Shown here: piece after piece, positions 12,682 to 22,005 of the stretch
Layout: the number at the start of each line of letters is the position of its first letter
How positions within the stretch are numbered: the first letter of the stretch is position 1
Source: Corinectria fuckeliana
Taxonomy: Eukaryota; Ascomycota; Sordariomycetes; Hypocreales; Nectriaceae
Assembly (NCBI GenBank): GCA_019137255.1
Contig: WPDH01000080.1
Span: forward strand, 62,001-126,000
Length of the DNA stretch: 64,000 bases
Direction: 5' to 3'
Notes under the pieces: generated by a model
Databases searched by the model: none
Told to the model about the DNA's origin: nothing
Seen by the model: only the letters and a program-made list of their open reading frames with translations
Translations under genes and position numbers: made by a program

Positions 12682-12686
12682 CGGTC

Positions 12687-13236
12687 AAAAACTTCCAGAC
12701 CTAACGCCCACTCATAATGAAGCACAGTGAATAACGACTCTTCACCACGACACCAAACTACGGAGTATCGTGTACATATCGGATTGTATAGCTACTGTAG
12801 ACTACTTCCTCCATCCTAATGCAGCCATAGTAATCAAACGGCGTCTTTTAGCCACCACGAACCTGATCAACAGGGGCACATAAGCCCACACACCCCATCA
12901 CTAGAGATGCACCTGGCGTCTTCGCCACTACTGAGCTGAGTGGGCTCGCTTTTATGTAAGTCCCTTCATTTTCTCTCTCCCCTTTACCGTTTCCGGCATG
13001 CGGATATTGACCCACGAATATGTTAGCTTCTTAACGGTGCCGATCACGGGGCGTCCGGCCGTGTCGATCTTCCACCCTCACGGGTTTAGTTGTGAGCCTT
13101 GCCGGTCCGACGGTTTTCGGGGATGAGTAATCTTCCAGCGGTGACATTAGACGGCGGTCGCGCAGACATTTTTGACGACCGTGGCTGTTACGTTGCAGCC
13201 GGAGTCGGCCGTCTGCCGCTGCGTGGCGAATAAAAA
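12687..13236. other. Spacer between the copia element and the repeat nest
   Basis: This 550-bp stretch has normal to GC-rich composition and no convincing gene. It is the original right flank of the copia insertion. A GC-rich part (about 12990-13236) runs into the first repeat copy and may be a further, unmutated part of that element. Nothing in it is recognised. Confidence 0.45.
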
Positions 13237-14229
13237 GCTTCCTGGTGTTGGGTGTGTCGGTCGCCGTTGCTCCCTCCTCTTCACTGCCGTTCCTGTTTGG
13301 GTCGATCGCTGACGCTCTCTTCCCCTTGTGTTTCCCCCGTCGTGATACTTCCGTGGTGTTGTTGGGGTCGGGTTCCCCTCCCCCTTCGTTCTACTCTCTT
13401 GTTCGGTCGCTCACGCTCCCCATCCTGTTGTTCTTGTTCGGTCGCCTCTGCTCCCTTTGTTGTTCCCGTCGCTGGTGCTCCGTCCATGACTCTATGCTGT
13501 TCGTGCGGGTGCTTATACGATAATCACTACCGCCCTCTGGTGTTCGCTGCCGCTTACTACCTTTGCTTACTTTAAAGCATCTTCTATATTCTCTCTAAGG
13601 GTTATTATTCCTACTTACTTTACTATAGGTTTACCCTCTATTACTCTACTCTTCTAAGATTCTTATTATAATAAAAAAAAAAAAGAATTAAAAGTCTACT
13701 ATAGTTACTTACTCTTATTATTTATAATTACTTATTTGTTTATTATATATACTATTATTATAACTTACTCTTTAGTTATTTATAGCTTATATTTTACTTA
13801 CTAATAGTTTAATTACTAACTCTTACTAGTTATTTTTACTAAAAAATATTAATTATAACTAAATAAGTTTATTTTATTATAACTTAAAATATAATAATTA
13901 TTTATATAATTTATTATTTTTATCTTTTTTACTTTTATAATTTTTATACTTTTTATATACTTTTTAGCTTATCTTATAATATATATAATTATCTTATACT
14001 TATTAAGCTATTCTTATATATCTTTTTTATTATAAAAGGTTTCTAAAAACTATATAAGAGTATACTTTATATTATCTAGTTTAGCCCTCTCTTAAGGCGA
14101 CTAATTAAGACCTCTAAGTAAGAGAGATACTACTCTTAATACTAAAAAAGATAGCAGCACCCCGCCTATAAGTAATATACATATTATCACCATGTTATAA
14201 CCAGGAAAGAGAAAGTCAGGCTCGCCTTC
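13237..14229 (+). repeat. Degenerate dispersed repeat, copy A
   Basis: About 1 kb, shared with copy C (from about 17040 to 18727 after removing the TRIM insertion) and in part with copy B (about 15120-15400). The first 300 bp are GC-rich, with a recurring GGTCGCTNNNGCTCC-like motif; the rest, from about 13560, is extremely AT-rich (TTATTATATATACTATTATT-type sequence). A and C end at the same point, after AGGCTCGCCTTC. Differences between copies are mainly transitions. The parent element class is not recognised. Confidence 0.75.
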
Positions 14230-14319
14230 TATCCAAAACCAAACGACCATATCTGGCTTGAGTAACACAGACAACTGCCGCATTCGCTGCGCAAGAATAG
14301 AAGCTTCCCAGAAGCACAC
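14101..14319 (-). pseudogene. Short membrane-protein-like frame at the end of the repeat
   Basis: This minus-strand open frame ends LLLRGLN-stop and has no ATG at its left limit. After FWIEGEPDFLFPGYN it has a strongly hydrophobic segment (ICILLIGGVLLSFLVL) that would form one membrane helix. The same C-terminal part, from GEPDFLFPGYN to the stop, recurs in copy C (18595-18725, minus), with a few residue changes caused only by transitions. It is either the end of an element-encoded protein or a host gene fragment captured by the repeat. No family is recognised. Confidence 0.4.
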
Positions 14320-14752
14320 AGTAAGAGTGCACTAAGGATGGCGCACATAACGCCCAAGCATTGATCGATCAAAGGTCCCTTCGGCCCGGCTCCTCCGAGC
14401 CTTCATCTCCGAATAGAGAGAAAAAGGTCGCCTCTGCTCCCTCCGCTGTCGTCCTGACTCCGTACAAAAAGCCCTCACGGCCGCTACCGCACTCTCGTGC
14501 CACGACGGAATCCTATCCGGCCCCTTGGAGACTACAAGGTCACCACTGACCACTAGGTTCGCACTCCCCATTGCGAAAAGAAAAGAAAACAAGAAAAGAT
14601 TCGACAATCGCTTGATTGATCGTGAAATGGACTGGAGCGCGTCCGCGCGTAAGGGAATGCAGCAGTCCTGTGCAAGACCCAACCTCTGTTTGGGGTGTGG
14701 AAACGAAAGAACTTGGTTCAAGTTGGAAGGCCCCTCTGGTGCGTGGAAGAAG
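14230..14752. other. GC-rich island with possible gag remnant
   Basis: Unlike its AT-rich neighbours, this stretch has normal GC content. On the plus strand, near 14640-14705, a frame reads DREMDWSASARKGMQQS followed by C-x5-C-x2-C spacing (CARPNLCLGCG), resembling the start of a retroelement nucleocapsid zinc finger. The His and last Cys are not found. It may be a fragment of an LTR element that escaped RIP. Other frames here lack family signals. Confidence 0.35.
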
Positions 14753-15480
14753 GTGGGCGGTAGCCCTTATGTAGTCCTCCGTCTGGGTGGTGCCCCACCG
14801 GTTGTTCGTTCCCCTCGAACGTACACATCTGACTGGTCCGTCGTCCCTCCTCCCCGTCATGGTTTGTCCGGTTACTTGCAGGCTCGTCTCCTTCCTTATT
14901 ATCGCGCCTCCTCTCGTCCCTCTGTCCGGCTCTTATCTATTGTTCCCCTCTAGACTAAAGCTCCTCTAGTTCCCTATCAACTAGGTGAGTATCTTATAAT
15001 ATATATCCCCTCTTATACTAAAGTTAAAAGAAACTATATAAGATACTTATAAACTTAGTTCTTATTGTGTTTCTCCTTTTTACTATCGCTTAGGTATAAG
15101 AGGGGAGATATCTGCTCTGCTCCTAGTGTTAGGTGTGTTAGTTGCTGTTGCTCTCTCCTCTTCACTCTGTTCTAGTTTAGGTTAATTACTATTACTCTAT
15201 CTATAACTCTGTCTTCTTTTCTTTAGGTGCTTTTAGCACACTACTGCCGCCTTTTAGTGTTTACTACTGCTTATTACCTCTAGTTATCTAAAAGCATCTT
15301 TTACTTCCCCTCTAGGGGTTATAATACCCACTTGCTTTACTGTGAGTTCACCTTATATTGTTTCTTCTTTAGGGTTCTTACTTTATTACTCTACTTTAGA
15401 TTTATATTAAAGCTATTTATATATATTTATTTAATTATTTATTCGCTCTACTTTATAACTACTACTATAACTACTTAAAT
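14753..15480 (+). repeat. Degenerate dispersed repeat, copy B
   Basis: It starts GTGGGCGGTAGCC, as copy C does at 16663. B and C share the segment CTCTAGACTAAAGCTCCT...GACTAGGTGAGTATC and the following AT-rich block up to TAAGAGGGGAGATATC. From about 15120, B also matches copies A and C, in more heavily transition-mutated form. Its right end, about 15480, is not sharply defined. Confidence 0.65.
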
Positions 15481-16655
15481 ATTAGCTTATCTATATAAAC
15501 TTCTACTATACTAGAGGTAGCTATATACTTTTATATCACCTTTACCTAACTTAGACTATTATTCTTATTATATATCTAAATTATAAGAACCCCTAATAGT
15601 ATATTCTTCTACACTTAATACTTTTCTATTACTATAATAAACTCTTAGCAACCTAGCATCTCCTAAATATAAGAAAACTTATTAACTTTAATATTATTTA
15701 ACATAACATATATTATACCCTCTAAGGTTAACTAATTAACATTTTATCTACCTATTATTACTACTAGTTAACTAAAAGATAAAGCCTACTCTATCTTTCC
15801 TGTCTTTAACTAACTAACAACAAGTAGATAACAGGCCTGTCTCTTATACTTTACTCTTAACTCTAGGAAAAAACAGTTCTTTCACCTATATATCTTAACA
15901 GGAAGATGCTACACTCTAGGCTTAAACAAAAGTATATACTCTTATGCTACTTTATTCTTCTTTAATACTAAAAACGCCTAATATTATAGCTGGTTTTAAA
16001 CCCACTTCGCTAAGAAATTTTTAATTATAAGTCGCTTTATCTCCTCTTATATCTCTACTGCTATAAGATTAACCTGCTTTCGCTTTAGAGAATAAGATTA
16101 AGCACTCTACCTGTTAAAATATTCACTAAAAACAACTCTATCTTTAAGCGTATACACTATTATATTACTAAGAAACTTATCTAGGGGCTCTCTACTCTTA
16201 TGCTTACAAATATTAATAGTAGTTATATTAACCTTCTGCTTACTATCTATATTAATATAAACAAATAACTTTATCTGTGTATTCTTTTAGCTTATAGGAC
16301 AATCAAATTATAAAATAACATAATAGTATAGCTTACTATCCTTATATAACTTCTTTACACTAATAATATTAACTTAACTAACCTTTCTCTTCCTATTTAG
16401 TTAGGGCAAATAATTCTTAATAGACTGTTATAAGTAATAGTAAAAGACCTCTAGATTCTTAATATAACTCTGTGTGTATATAACAAACAAAACAGTTCTA
16501 TAAAACCTAAAAGTAAAGCGCTCCTCTAGTTCGCCTAAATCCTCCTCTGCTCCTCCCGCTTTAGTCTTATAACTACTGTTCGTGGTTAACAAATACATCG
16601 CTAAGCAAAGCAATAAAAAAAATAAAAGGGAAGTTCACTAAAACGTTCTATCACT
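15481..16655. other. AT-rich decayed repeat DNA, unassigned
   Basis: This 1.2-kb AT-rich stretch is dense with stops in all frames and has the same TA-rich texture as the copia interior. Near 16500-16610 (minus) a short open frame has AGGAEEDLGELEERF, and part of that DNA (CTCCTCTGCTCC...) resembles 14425-14460 in the GC-rich island. That suggests a RIPed copy of the same parent element. No domain can be read. Confidence 0.4.
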
Positions 16656-17664
16656 GCAGAAAGTGGGCGGTAGCCTATATATAGTCGTCCCTCCCAGTGT
16701 GTCCCCACTATAACTGTTTGTTCATCTTAAACGTACAAGTGTGATTAGTTTGTTACTGTGCTTCTCTCACTTATAGCCCTCGTCTAGTCGCATGCTCTCT
16801 CCCTTCTTATCTGCGCACCTCCTCTTGTCCCTCTATCCAGCTCTTATCTACTGTTCCCCTCTAGACTAAAGCTCCTTTAGTTCCTTATCGACTAGGTGAG
16901 TATCTTATAATATATATCTCCTCTTATACTAAAGTTAAAAGAAACTATATAAGATACTTATAAACTTAGTTCTTACTGTGTTCCTCCTCTTTGCTATCGC
17001 TTAGGTATAAGAGGGGAGATATCCGCTCCGCTCCTATTATAGTGGTACAGTCGCTTTCGCTCCTTCTTCGGATATTTGCTGACGCTCTGTCTTCCTCTTG
17101 TTTGTGCGGTCGTGATGCTCCCTTCCCGTTGTTTGTGGTGTTGTGGTCGCTCTCGCTCTCTCATCCCCTTCACTCCCGTGCTGTTTGTTCGGTCGGGTGC
17201 CCCTCCCTCTCCTCTTTGTCGCTGTCGCTCCTTGTACTCTGTGGCGGTCACCTACGTTCCCTGTTCTAGTCGTCGCTGTTGCTCCTTCTGACTACTTGTG
17301 CTGCCTTTAGGCGCGTAAAGGAAAACTACTACCACCCTCTAGTATTCACTACTGCTTACTACCTTTACTTATCTTAAAATATCTTTTGTTTTTCCTTTAG
17401 GGGTTATTATTTTTACTTACTCTACTATAAGTTTACCCTCTATTACTCTACTCTTTTAAGGTTCTTACTATAAAAAAAAAAAAAAGAATTAAAAGTTTAC
17501 TATAGTTACTTACTCTTATTATTTATAGTTACTTATTTATTTATTATATATACTATTATTATAACTTACTTTCTAGTTATTTATAGCTTATATTTTACTT
17601 ACTAATAGTTTAATTATTAACTCTTATTAGTTATTTTTACTAAAAGATATTAACTATAATTAAA

Positions 17665-17833
17665 TGTAAGAGTACAGCTAAGCTGAGAGCTTGCTAAGAG
17701 CTTGCTAAGAGCTCTCTTATAACCTGTTATATAGTATAATTAAGTGACGTAGCTTACTTAAATTGTTTAATCTTTTTAGCCTTACAGCTAAGACTTTCTA
17801 TTAAAGGTTAGGCATGCCGCCCTAACTCTTACA
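17665..17833 (+). repeat. Left LTR of TRIM-like element
   Basis: 169 bp with ends TGTAAGAGT/ACTCTTACA. It has an internal triplication of a GAGCTTGCTAA-type 12-mer near its start, ending GAGCTCTC. It is more AT-rich than the right LTR (for example TTATATAGTATAATT here against TTGTGCGGCACGATT there). Confidence 0.88.
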
Positions 17834-17850
17834 ATTATTTAAGTACGTGT

Positions 17851-17889
17851 TAGGTCTAGTGCTGTGTAGAAGGTTATAGGTTTAAATCC
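17851..17889 (+). other. tRNA-like A-box/B-box pair inside the TRIM
   Basis: TAGGTCTAGTG (17851-17861) resembles a pol III A box. GGTTTAAATCC (17879-17889) differs from the B-box consensus GGTTCGAATCC by one C-to-T and one G-to-A change. The 17-nt spacing between boxes is shorter than in a normal tRNA, so an intact promoter is doubtful. It may be a SINE- or tRNA-derived piece. Confidence 0.35.
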
Positions 17890-18185
17890 CTGCTGAACCT
17901 TGTGACTGTGATAGGCGCTAGGCTTATAAGGATAAACGTGTGCAGTTGCCTGCTGCGACTAAAGCCTTAAGGGTTAACAGCAGTGGTTATCTTAGGCCTA
18001 GGAGCCGGGCCACCCTCTAACACACATATATATATGGGTGTGACAGGGTCGCTATATTCCTGACCTTATAGGGGCTGACCTTTTATAATAGTGCAGAAGA
18101 GGCTTCCTGCGCTTAGAGCAGAAGAGGTTGCGCTACACCTAACAAGCTAGCAGCCCGGGACGTGCTGTTAAGAGGGGGGGATAAT

Positions 18186-18354
18186 TGTAAGAGTATAGCT
18201 AAGCTGAGAGCTCGCTAAGGGCTCGCTAAGAGCTCTCTTATAACCTGTTGTGCGGCACGATTAAGTGACACAGCTTACTCGAATTGTTTAATCTTTTTAG
18301 CCTTACAGCTAGGACTTTCTATTAAAGGTTAGGTATACCACTCTAACTCTTATA
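18186..18354 (+). repeat. Right LTR of TRIM-like element
   Basis: 169 bp, gap-free match to the left LTR with transitions only. It keeps more C and G (GCTCGCTAAGGGCTCGCTAAG) and so appears closer to the ancestral sequence. Confidence 0.88.
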
Positions 18355-18924
18355 TTAAATAGGTTTACTTTATTATAACTTAAAATATAATAATTATTTA
18401 TATAATTTATTATTTTTACTTTTTTTATTTTTATAGCTTTTATACTTTTTATATACTTTTTAGCTTATCTTATAATATATATAACTATCTTATATTTACT
18501 AAGCTATTCTTATATATCTCTTTTATTATAAAAGGTTTCTAAAAACTATATAAGAGTATACTTTATATCACCTAGTTTAGCCCTCTCTTAAGGCGACTAA
18601 TTAAGACCTCTAAGTAAGAGAGATACTACTCTTAACACTAAAAAAGACAGCAGCACCCCGCCTATAAGTAATACACATATCATCGCTGTGTTATAACCAG
18701 GAAAGAGAAAGTCAGGCTCGCCTTCCACCGAGTTGTGCCGTTTTGAGAAGCGACCGAGTCTAAGGACCGGGAGTTTATCATTATTGATAAAACAAAGACA
18801 CGCAAGCCTCTAGGTTATGTACATCTAGAATCACCTCTCCTCCACCAAAACCCACGCCATGCCTCAGAAGACTCCCCAACGCCAGCAACAAAGAACCACC
18901 TGCTCCCTAATCCCTCTGCCGCAT

Positions 18925-20388
18925 TTATATGCCAAGGGCGAGCTTCATTCGCTCGTAAGTGTAGAAGCTGACGGCTGCCATTGGAATCACCTTGGCGTAC
19001 CCAATGGTCAGACCGATAAAAAACCCGGAGATGCCCCTCTCCCGGAATATCATGCCGGCCGTCTCGCGGATCCGGAGGCGTCGACCGTCGCCGACTGCCC
19101 CACCGACCTGCATCCGGCGCCGGATTACCTCGAGCGGGTACGACGCCGTCTGCGAGATCAGGCCTGCTATTCCTCCCGCGCAGAGCTCCGCCCATGACCG
19201 CAGGGGCGCGGGCTTCCCCGGAGGATGATCCTTCTTTAGCGGAAGCGTTGTGTATTGGGAAATTCCGGGGCGGCGTAATAAGTCACCAACAGTGTCGTGA
19301 GTGAGGAAAGACATGCCAGCGTATGGAAGCATCCCGAGAATAGTGGGAGCGAATCCCCGGTAGAAGTTAATGATGCCCGTCCGGTGCGCTAGGGGCTGCA
19401 CTGTCGCCGCAGCTGTATCAACTACACCGGAAACCTGCGCCGGAGCACTGACGGGTCGCTCGTGATAGATCTGCCTACAGATCTGGGACAAAGAGGAATG
19501 GCCCTCGCGCTTCGTCTCGAATGCGAGGCGCACGCGAATCACCTCCAAGGGATACGTAAAAAAAACAGACGTGACACCGGCAAGACTTCCACTCAGCAAC
19601 CGCCTCATGGGAGTCTCATGTGATCGGCGGGGTATAATAATAGCTCGGATTTGCTCGTAGGCGAGGAACTTGATGCCGGCATAAGGGAAAATTCGTAGGA
19701 TGGTCGCGGAGTGACCCCGATACAAACCCATGACGCCGTCTTGGTGATAGATATCCTTCATTGCGGCGGCGACGCCGAACCAGGAGCCGGTGTACTTCGC
19801 GAAGACCGGATTGCGGGCTTGGAAGAGGATCTTGACCCGGTCAAGGGGCGCAACGAGGGTCTTGGCCTAAAGGAAACAGTCAGAGGACAATGCACGATAA
19901 TATCGAAAGGTGCAATAGTTACTCACTGCGCATCCTGCCATGCCACCGGCGACCCCAGACCTCCAGACATAGTCGAGAGTCTGCGTCTTGCGCCGAGGCG
20001 TGACGGCCTCGCTGTCCGTGGGACACACGGCAGCCTCCGTCTCTTTGAGGTTGTCCTTCGTGGGCCGGCTCAGGGCATCGGTGCGGCCATGCTGCCGAGG
20101 GTTGTTCTCGCGGCCAATGTCGGTCATTGAGGCATGTTCCATGAGGGCGGCGTCGGCGGATGGCATTCCCTGTCGGCTAGCACGTGGCTCACTCTTGTGG
20201 CGGGTTCGGGGTCTACGGTCGCGACATTCCGCGCCGGCGACGAAGGAAACGGGGGCGGAGACGGTGTGCGAGAGGGATCGGGCTCGAGATTTGCAGTGGT
20301 CTGGGGAGGTTTCAGACGATATTCTGCCTTCTGCAGGGAGGGGGAGGGGAGGAGAGATGGCCGTGGGGACCTGGACGGGATCGGACAT
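18925..20388 (-). CDS. LEU5: Mitochondrial carrier, LEU5/SLC25A16 (CoA transport) type
   Basis: Two exons, 20388-19927 and 19866-18925, with a 60-nt intron (GTGAGT...TTTAG, phase 0), encode 467 aa. Family knowledge: yeast Leu5 and human SLC25A16 are inner-membrane carriers needed for coenzyme A accumulation in the matrix. Seen: three carrier repeats with the signatures PLDRVKILFQ, YPLEVIRVRL and YPLEVIRRRM; the LEU5-typical run GHSATILRIFPYAGIKFLAYEQIR; and a central insertion. The first repeat is split by the intron just before AKTLVAPLDRVK. The N-terminal 140 residues are hydrophilic and low-complexity, longer than in yeast Leu5 (357 aa in total), and internal Met codons (MPSADAAL, MTDIGREN) are alternative starts. 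It diverges from the METTL4-like gene across a 330-bp promoter. Confidence 0.9.
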
Positions 20389-20718
20389 GTAAAGGTTTTG
20401 GAGTGCGGGAGAATTTCAGGGACGTCATTGGGTGGACGCTCAATGGTCAGCCTGCAAACTCGTAGAGGCCGAGCGCGTCCCCACCAGTTGGCCACGCCCG
20501 CAAAAAGCGCCTAGGATGCAAAAATCCGGGGGTGCTACAGCGGACACTGCAGCGCACGAGGGCGCTGTTGCTCAGGTACCCCGGCAAGGCGGCTCCGGCA
20601 ACTAATGACCGAGCCGAGGTTTGCCGAATCTCGGCTTGGGAGTCTCGATTTCTGCCGGAAGACTCCGCATAGAACGACACGCGGATCCAGTGATGAGAAT
20701 GAGGTATGAGAACTGAGA
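20389..20718. promoter_or_regulatory. Divergent promoter LEU5 / METTL4-like
   Basis: 330 bp between two start codons on opposite strands, with GC-rich unique sequence. No TATA box or binding site stands out that I would name. It must contain both core promoters. Confidence 0.5.
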
Positions 20719-21768
20719 ATGACGATACAAAACGATCTGACAGCTCCTTGTGAGGGCAACGGAGACAGCAGTGGCAGGGCTAGCATCGACTGTCACAGTA
20801 AATCGATCTTGTTTGAGAGCTACGACAGGGCCCTCGTCGTCATCGACATTCCCAGGTCCCTCGAGGAGAGCCAAGTCCTGCCATTTCAACCCCCCGGCCG
20901 CCGTATCATCTCCGCAGAGCCCGCCGCATCGCCGTATTCAACGCCAGAACCGCGGATTGGCACCGACTACTCGTCCGCCACGCCTGCCGCACAGCTCGCC
21001 GAGCTCATGACCACAGCTGCGGTTCAGGGCGCGCTGCAAGACCTCGCCTCGTCTTACCGCGGCCCTTTCCACCTCGCCCGCTACCTTGAGCCGCAGGCGC
21101 CGTCGATATCCGGCCTACCATTACACCTGCCACCCAAAGCCGAGCCGCTGCTTGGCTCCATCCAGGACCTGCGCGAGTCCTTCGACGCATCAGCTCCTAG
21201 CTTCGATCTCATCGTCTTGGATCCTCCATGGCCAAATCGGTCGGCACGGAGGAGTTCGGACAAATATGCAACCGTTCAGAATCTCCGTGAGATGCGCCGT
21301 CTTTTGCTACACATCCCTGTTGCCTCCCACCTCAATCCGGATGGCCTGGTCGCCGTCTGGATCACTAACAAGCCCAGCATCTATGACTTCCTAGTCTCAC
21401 CTACTGGTCTCTTCGCTGCGTGGGGTCTTGAGGTCGTCACTGAATGGACTTGGCTCAAGATCACCACCTCTGGCGAGCCGCTGTATGACGTTGAGTCGGC
21501 TTGGAGGAAACCCTGGGAAAAGCTCGTCATTGCGAAACGCATAGGCAGCAAGAGGTCGGACACTCTCAAGCCCAAGGTCATCATAGCAGTTCCGGACGTG
21601 CACTCTCGGAAGCCCAACCTGCGAGGGCTGTTCCAAGACATCCTCGAAGAAGGCTTTGTCGGCCTCGAGATCTTTGCACGTAATTTGACGGCGGGCTGGT
21701 GGGGTTGGGGCGACCAGGTCTTGCACTTCCAGCAGCGGGAACATTGGAGTTCAATAGACGACGAGTAG
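20719..21768 (+). CDS. MT-A70 family N6-adenine methyltransferase, METTL4-like
   Basis: Single exon, 349 aa, starting at an ATG. Family knowledge: MT-A70 proteins transfer methyl from S-adenosylmethionine to N6 of adenine; METTL4 relatives have been linked to U2 snRNA m6Am and to DNA 6mA, the latter disputed. Seen: catalytic DPPW at residues 168-171 inside FDLIVLDPPWPNRS, followed by LNPDGLVAVWITNKPS and a WTWLKITTSGEPLY segment typical of the METTL4 branch; then AWRKPWEKLVIAKR and a C-terminal ARNLTAGWWGWGDQVL. The N-terminal 130 residues are variable. There is no signal peptide. The METTL4 branch is preferred to METTL3/14 because of its length and the absence of zinc fingers. Substrate in this fungus is unknown. 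Confidence 0.88.
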   Translation: MTIQNDLTAPCEGNGDSSGRASIDCHSKSILFESYDRALVVIDIPRSLEESQVLPFQPPGRRIISAEPAASPYSTPEPRIGTDYSSATPAAQLAELMTTAAVQGALQDLASSYRGPFHLARYLEPQAPSISGLPLHLPPKAEPLLGSIQDLRESFDASAPSFDLIVLDPPWPNRSARRSSDKYATVQNLREMRRLLLHIPVASHLNPDGLVAVWITNKPSIYDFLVSPTGLFAAWGLEVVTEWTWLKITTSGEPLYDVESAWRKPWEKLVIAKRIGSKRSDTLKPKVIIAVPDVHSRKPNLRGLFQDILEEGFVGLEIFARNLTAGWWGWGDQVLHFQQREHWSSIDDE

Positions 21769-22005
21769 AGGCATAGCTATCTGGGCGTATATCTCGTTAA
21801 TTTTGGTCTCGCCAACATGCATTGGCCACCCCTTAGGGTTGGCTACAATAATGTACATCGCTGATGCCAGCTAATCCTACAAAAGGCCCTCGGCCCAACT
21901 GGCATCTCATGGTATCTCCTGGGATCGCCGCCTCCTCTTTTGGATGGTTCCCTACCATCCGTCCCGTTCCGTAGTTCCTATCTTGTGACTTGTCGCCTCC
22001 ATGCC

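Larger units (their letters stand above)
6607..12686 (+). mobile_element. Ty1/copia LTR retrotransposon, full-length, RIP-inactivated
   Basis: The element proper is 6612-12681 (6,070 bp), flanked by the perfect 5-bp target duplication CGGTC at 6607-6611 and 12682-12686. Two LTRs of 206 bp differ at about 19 sites, all transitions. The interior is very AT-rich and full of in-frame TAG/TAA. Recognisable relics in copia order (integrase before reverse transcriptase) are a CCHC zinc-knuckle remnant at 8785-8826, a pre-integrase W-H-x-x-L-x-H remnant at 9622-9642, and a reverse-transcriptase YxDD-type remnant (now YIDN) at 11263-11280. All three sit in the same forward frame, so decay was by base substitution. 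A purine tract (12466-12475) precedes the 3' LTR. The element cannot be autonomous. Superfamily call rests on domain order and motifs; no search was done. Confidence 0.9.
17665..18354 (+). mobile_element. TRIM-like miniature LTR element
   Basis: Two direct LTRs of 169 bp (17665-17833 and 18186-18354) enclose only 352 bp. Each LTR starts TGTAAGAGT and ends ACTCTTACA (ACTCTTATA in the right copy), giving 9-bp terminal inverted repeats. The element is flanked by TTAAA at 17660-17664 and 18355-18359, a 5-bp target duplication. A G-rich purine tract (18171-18180) lies 5 bp before the right LTR. The LTRs differ only by transitions. There is no coding capacity, so mobility would have depended on another element's enzymes. 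Size and architecture fit terminal-repeat retrotransposons in miniature. Confidence 0.85.
16663..18727 (+). repeat. Degenerate dispersed repeat, copy C (interrupted by TRIM)
   Basis: The longest copy. 16663-17035 matches the first part of copy B, and 17040-17660 plus 18355-18727 match copy A. The match to A resumes exactly where the 690-bp TRIM and its target duplication end. The offset to copy A is about 3,800 bp before the insertion and about 4,500 bp after it. C therefore predates the TRIM insertion. Confidence 0.75.
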
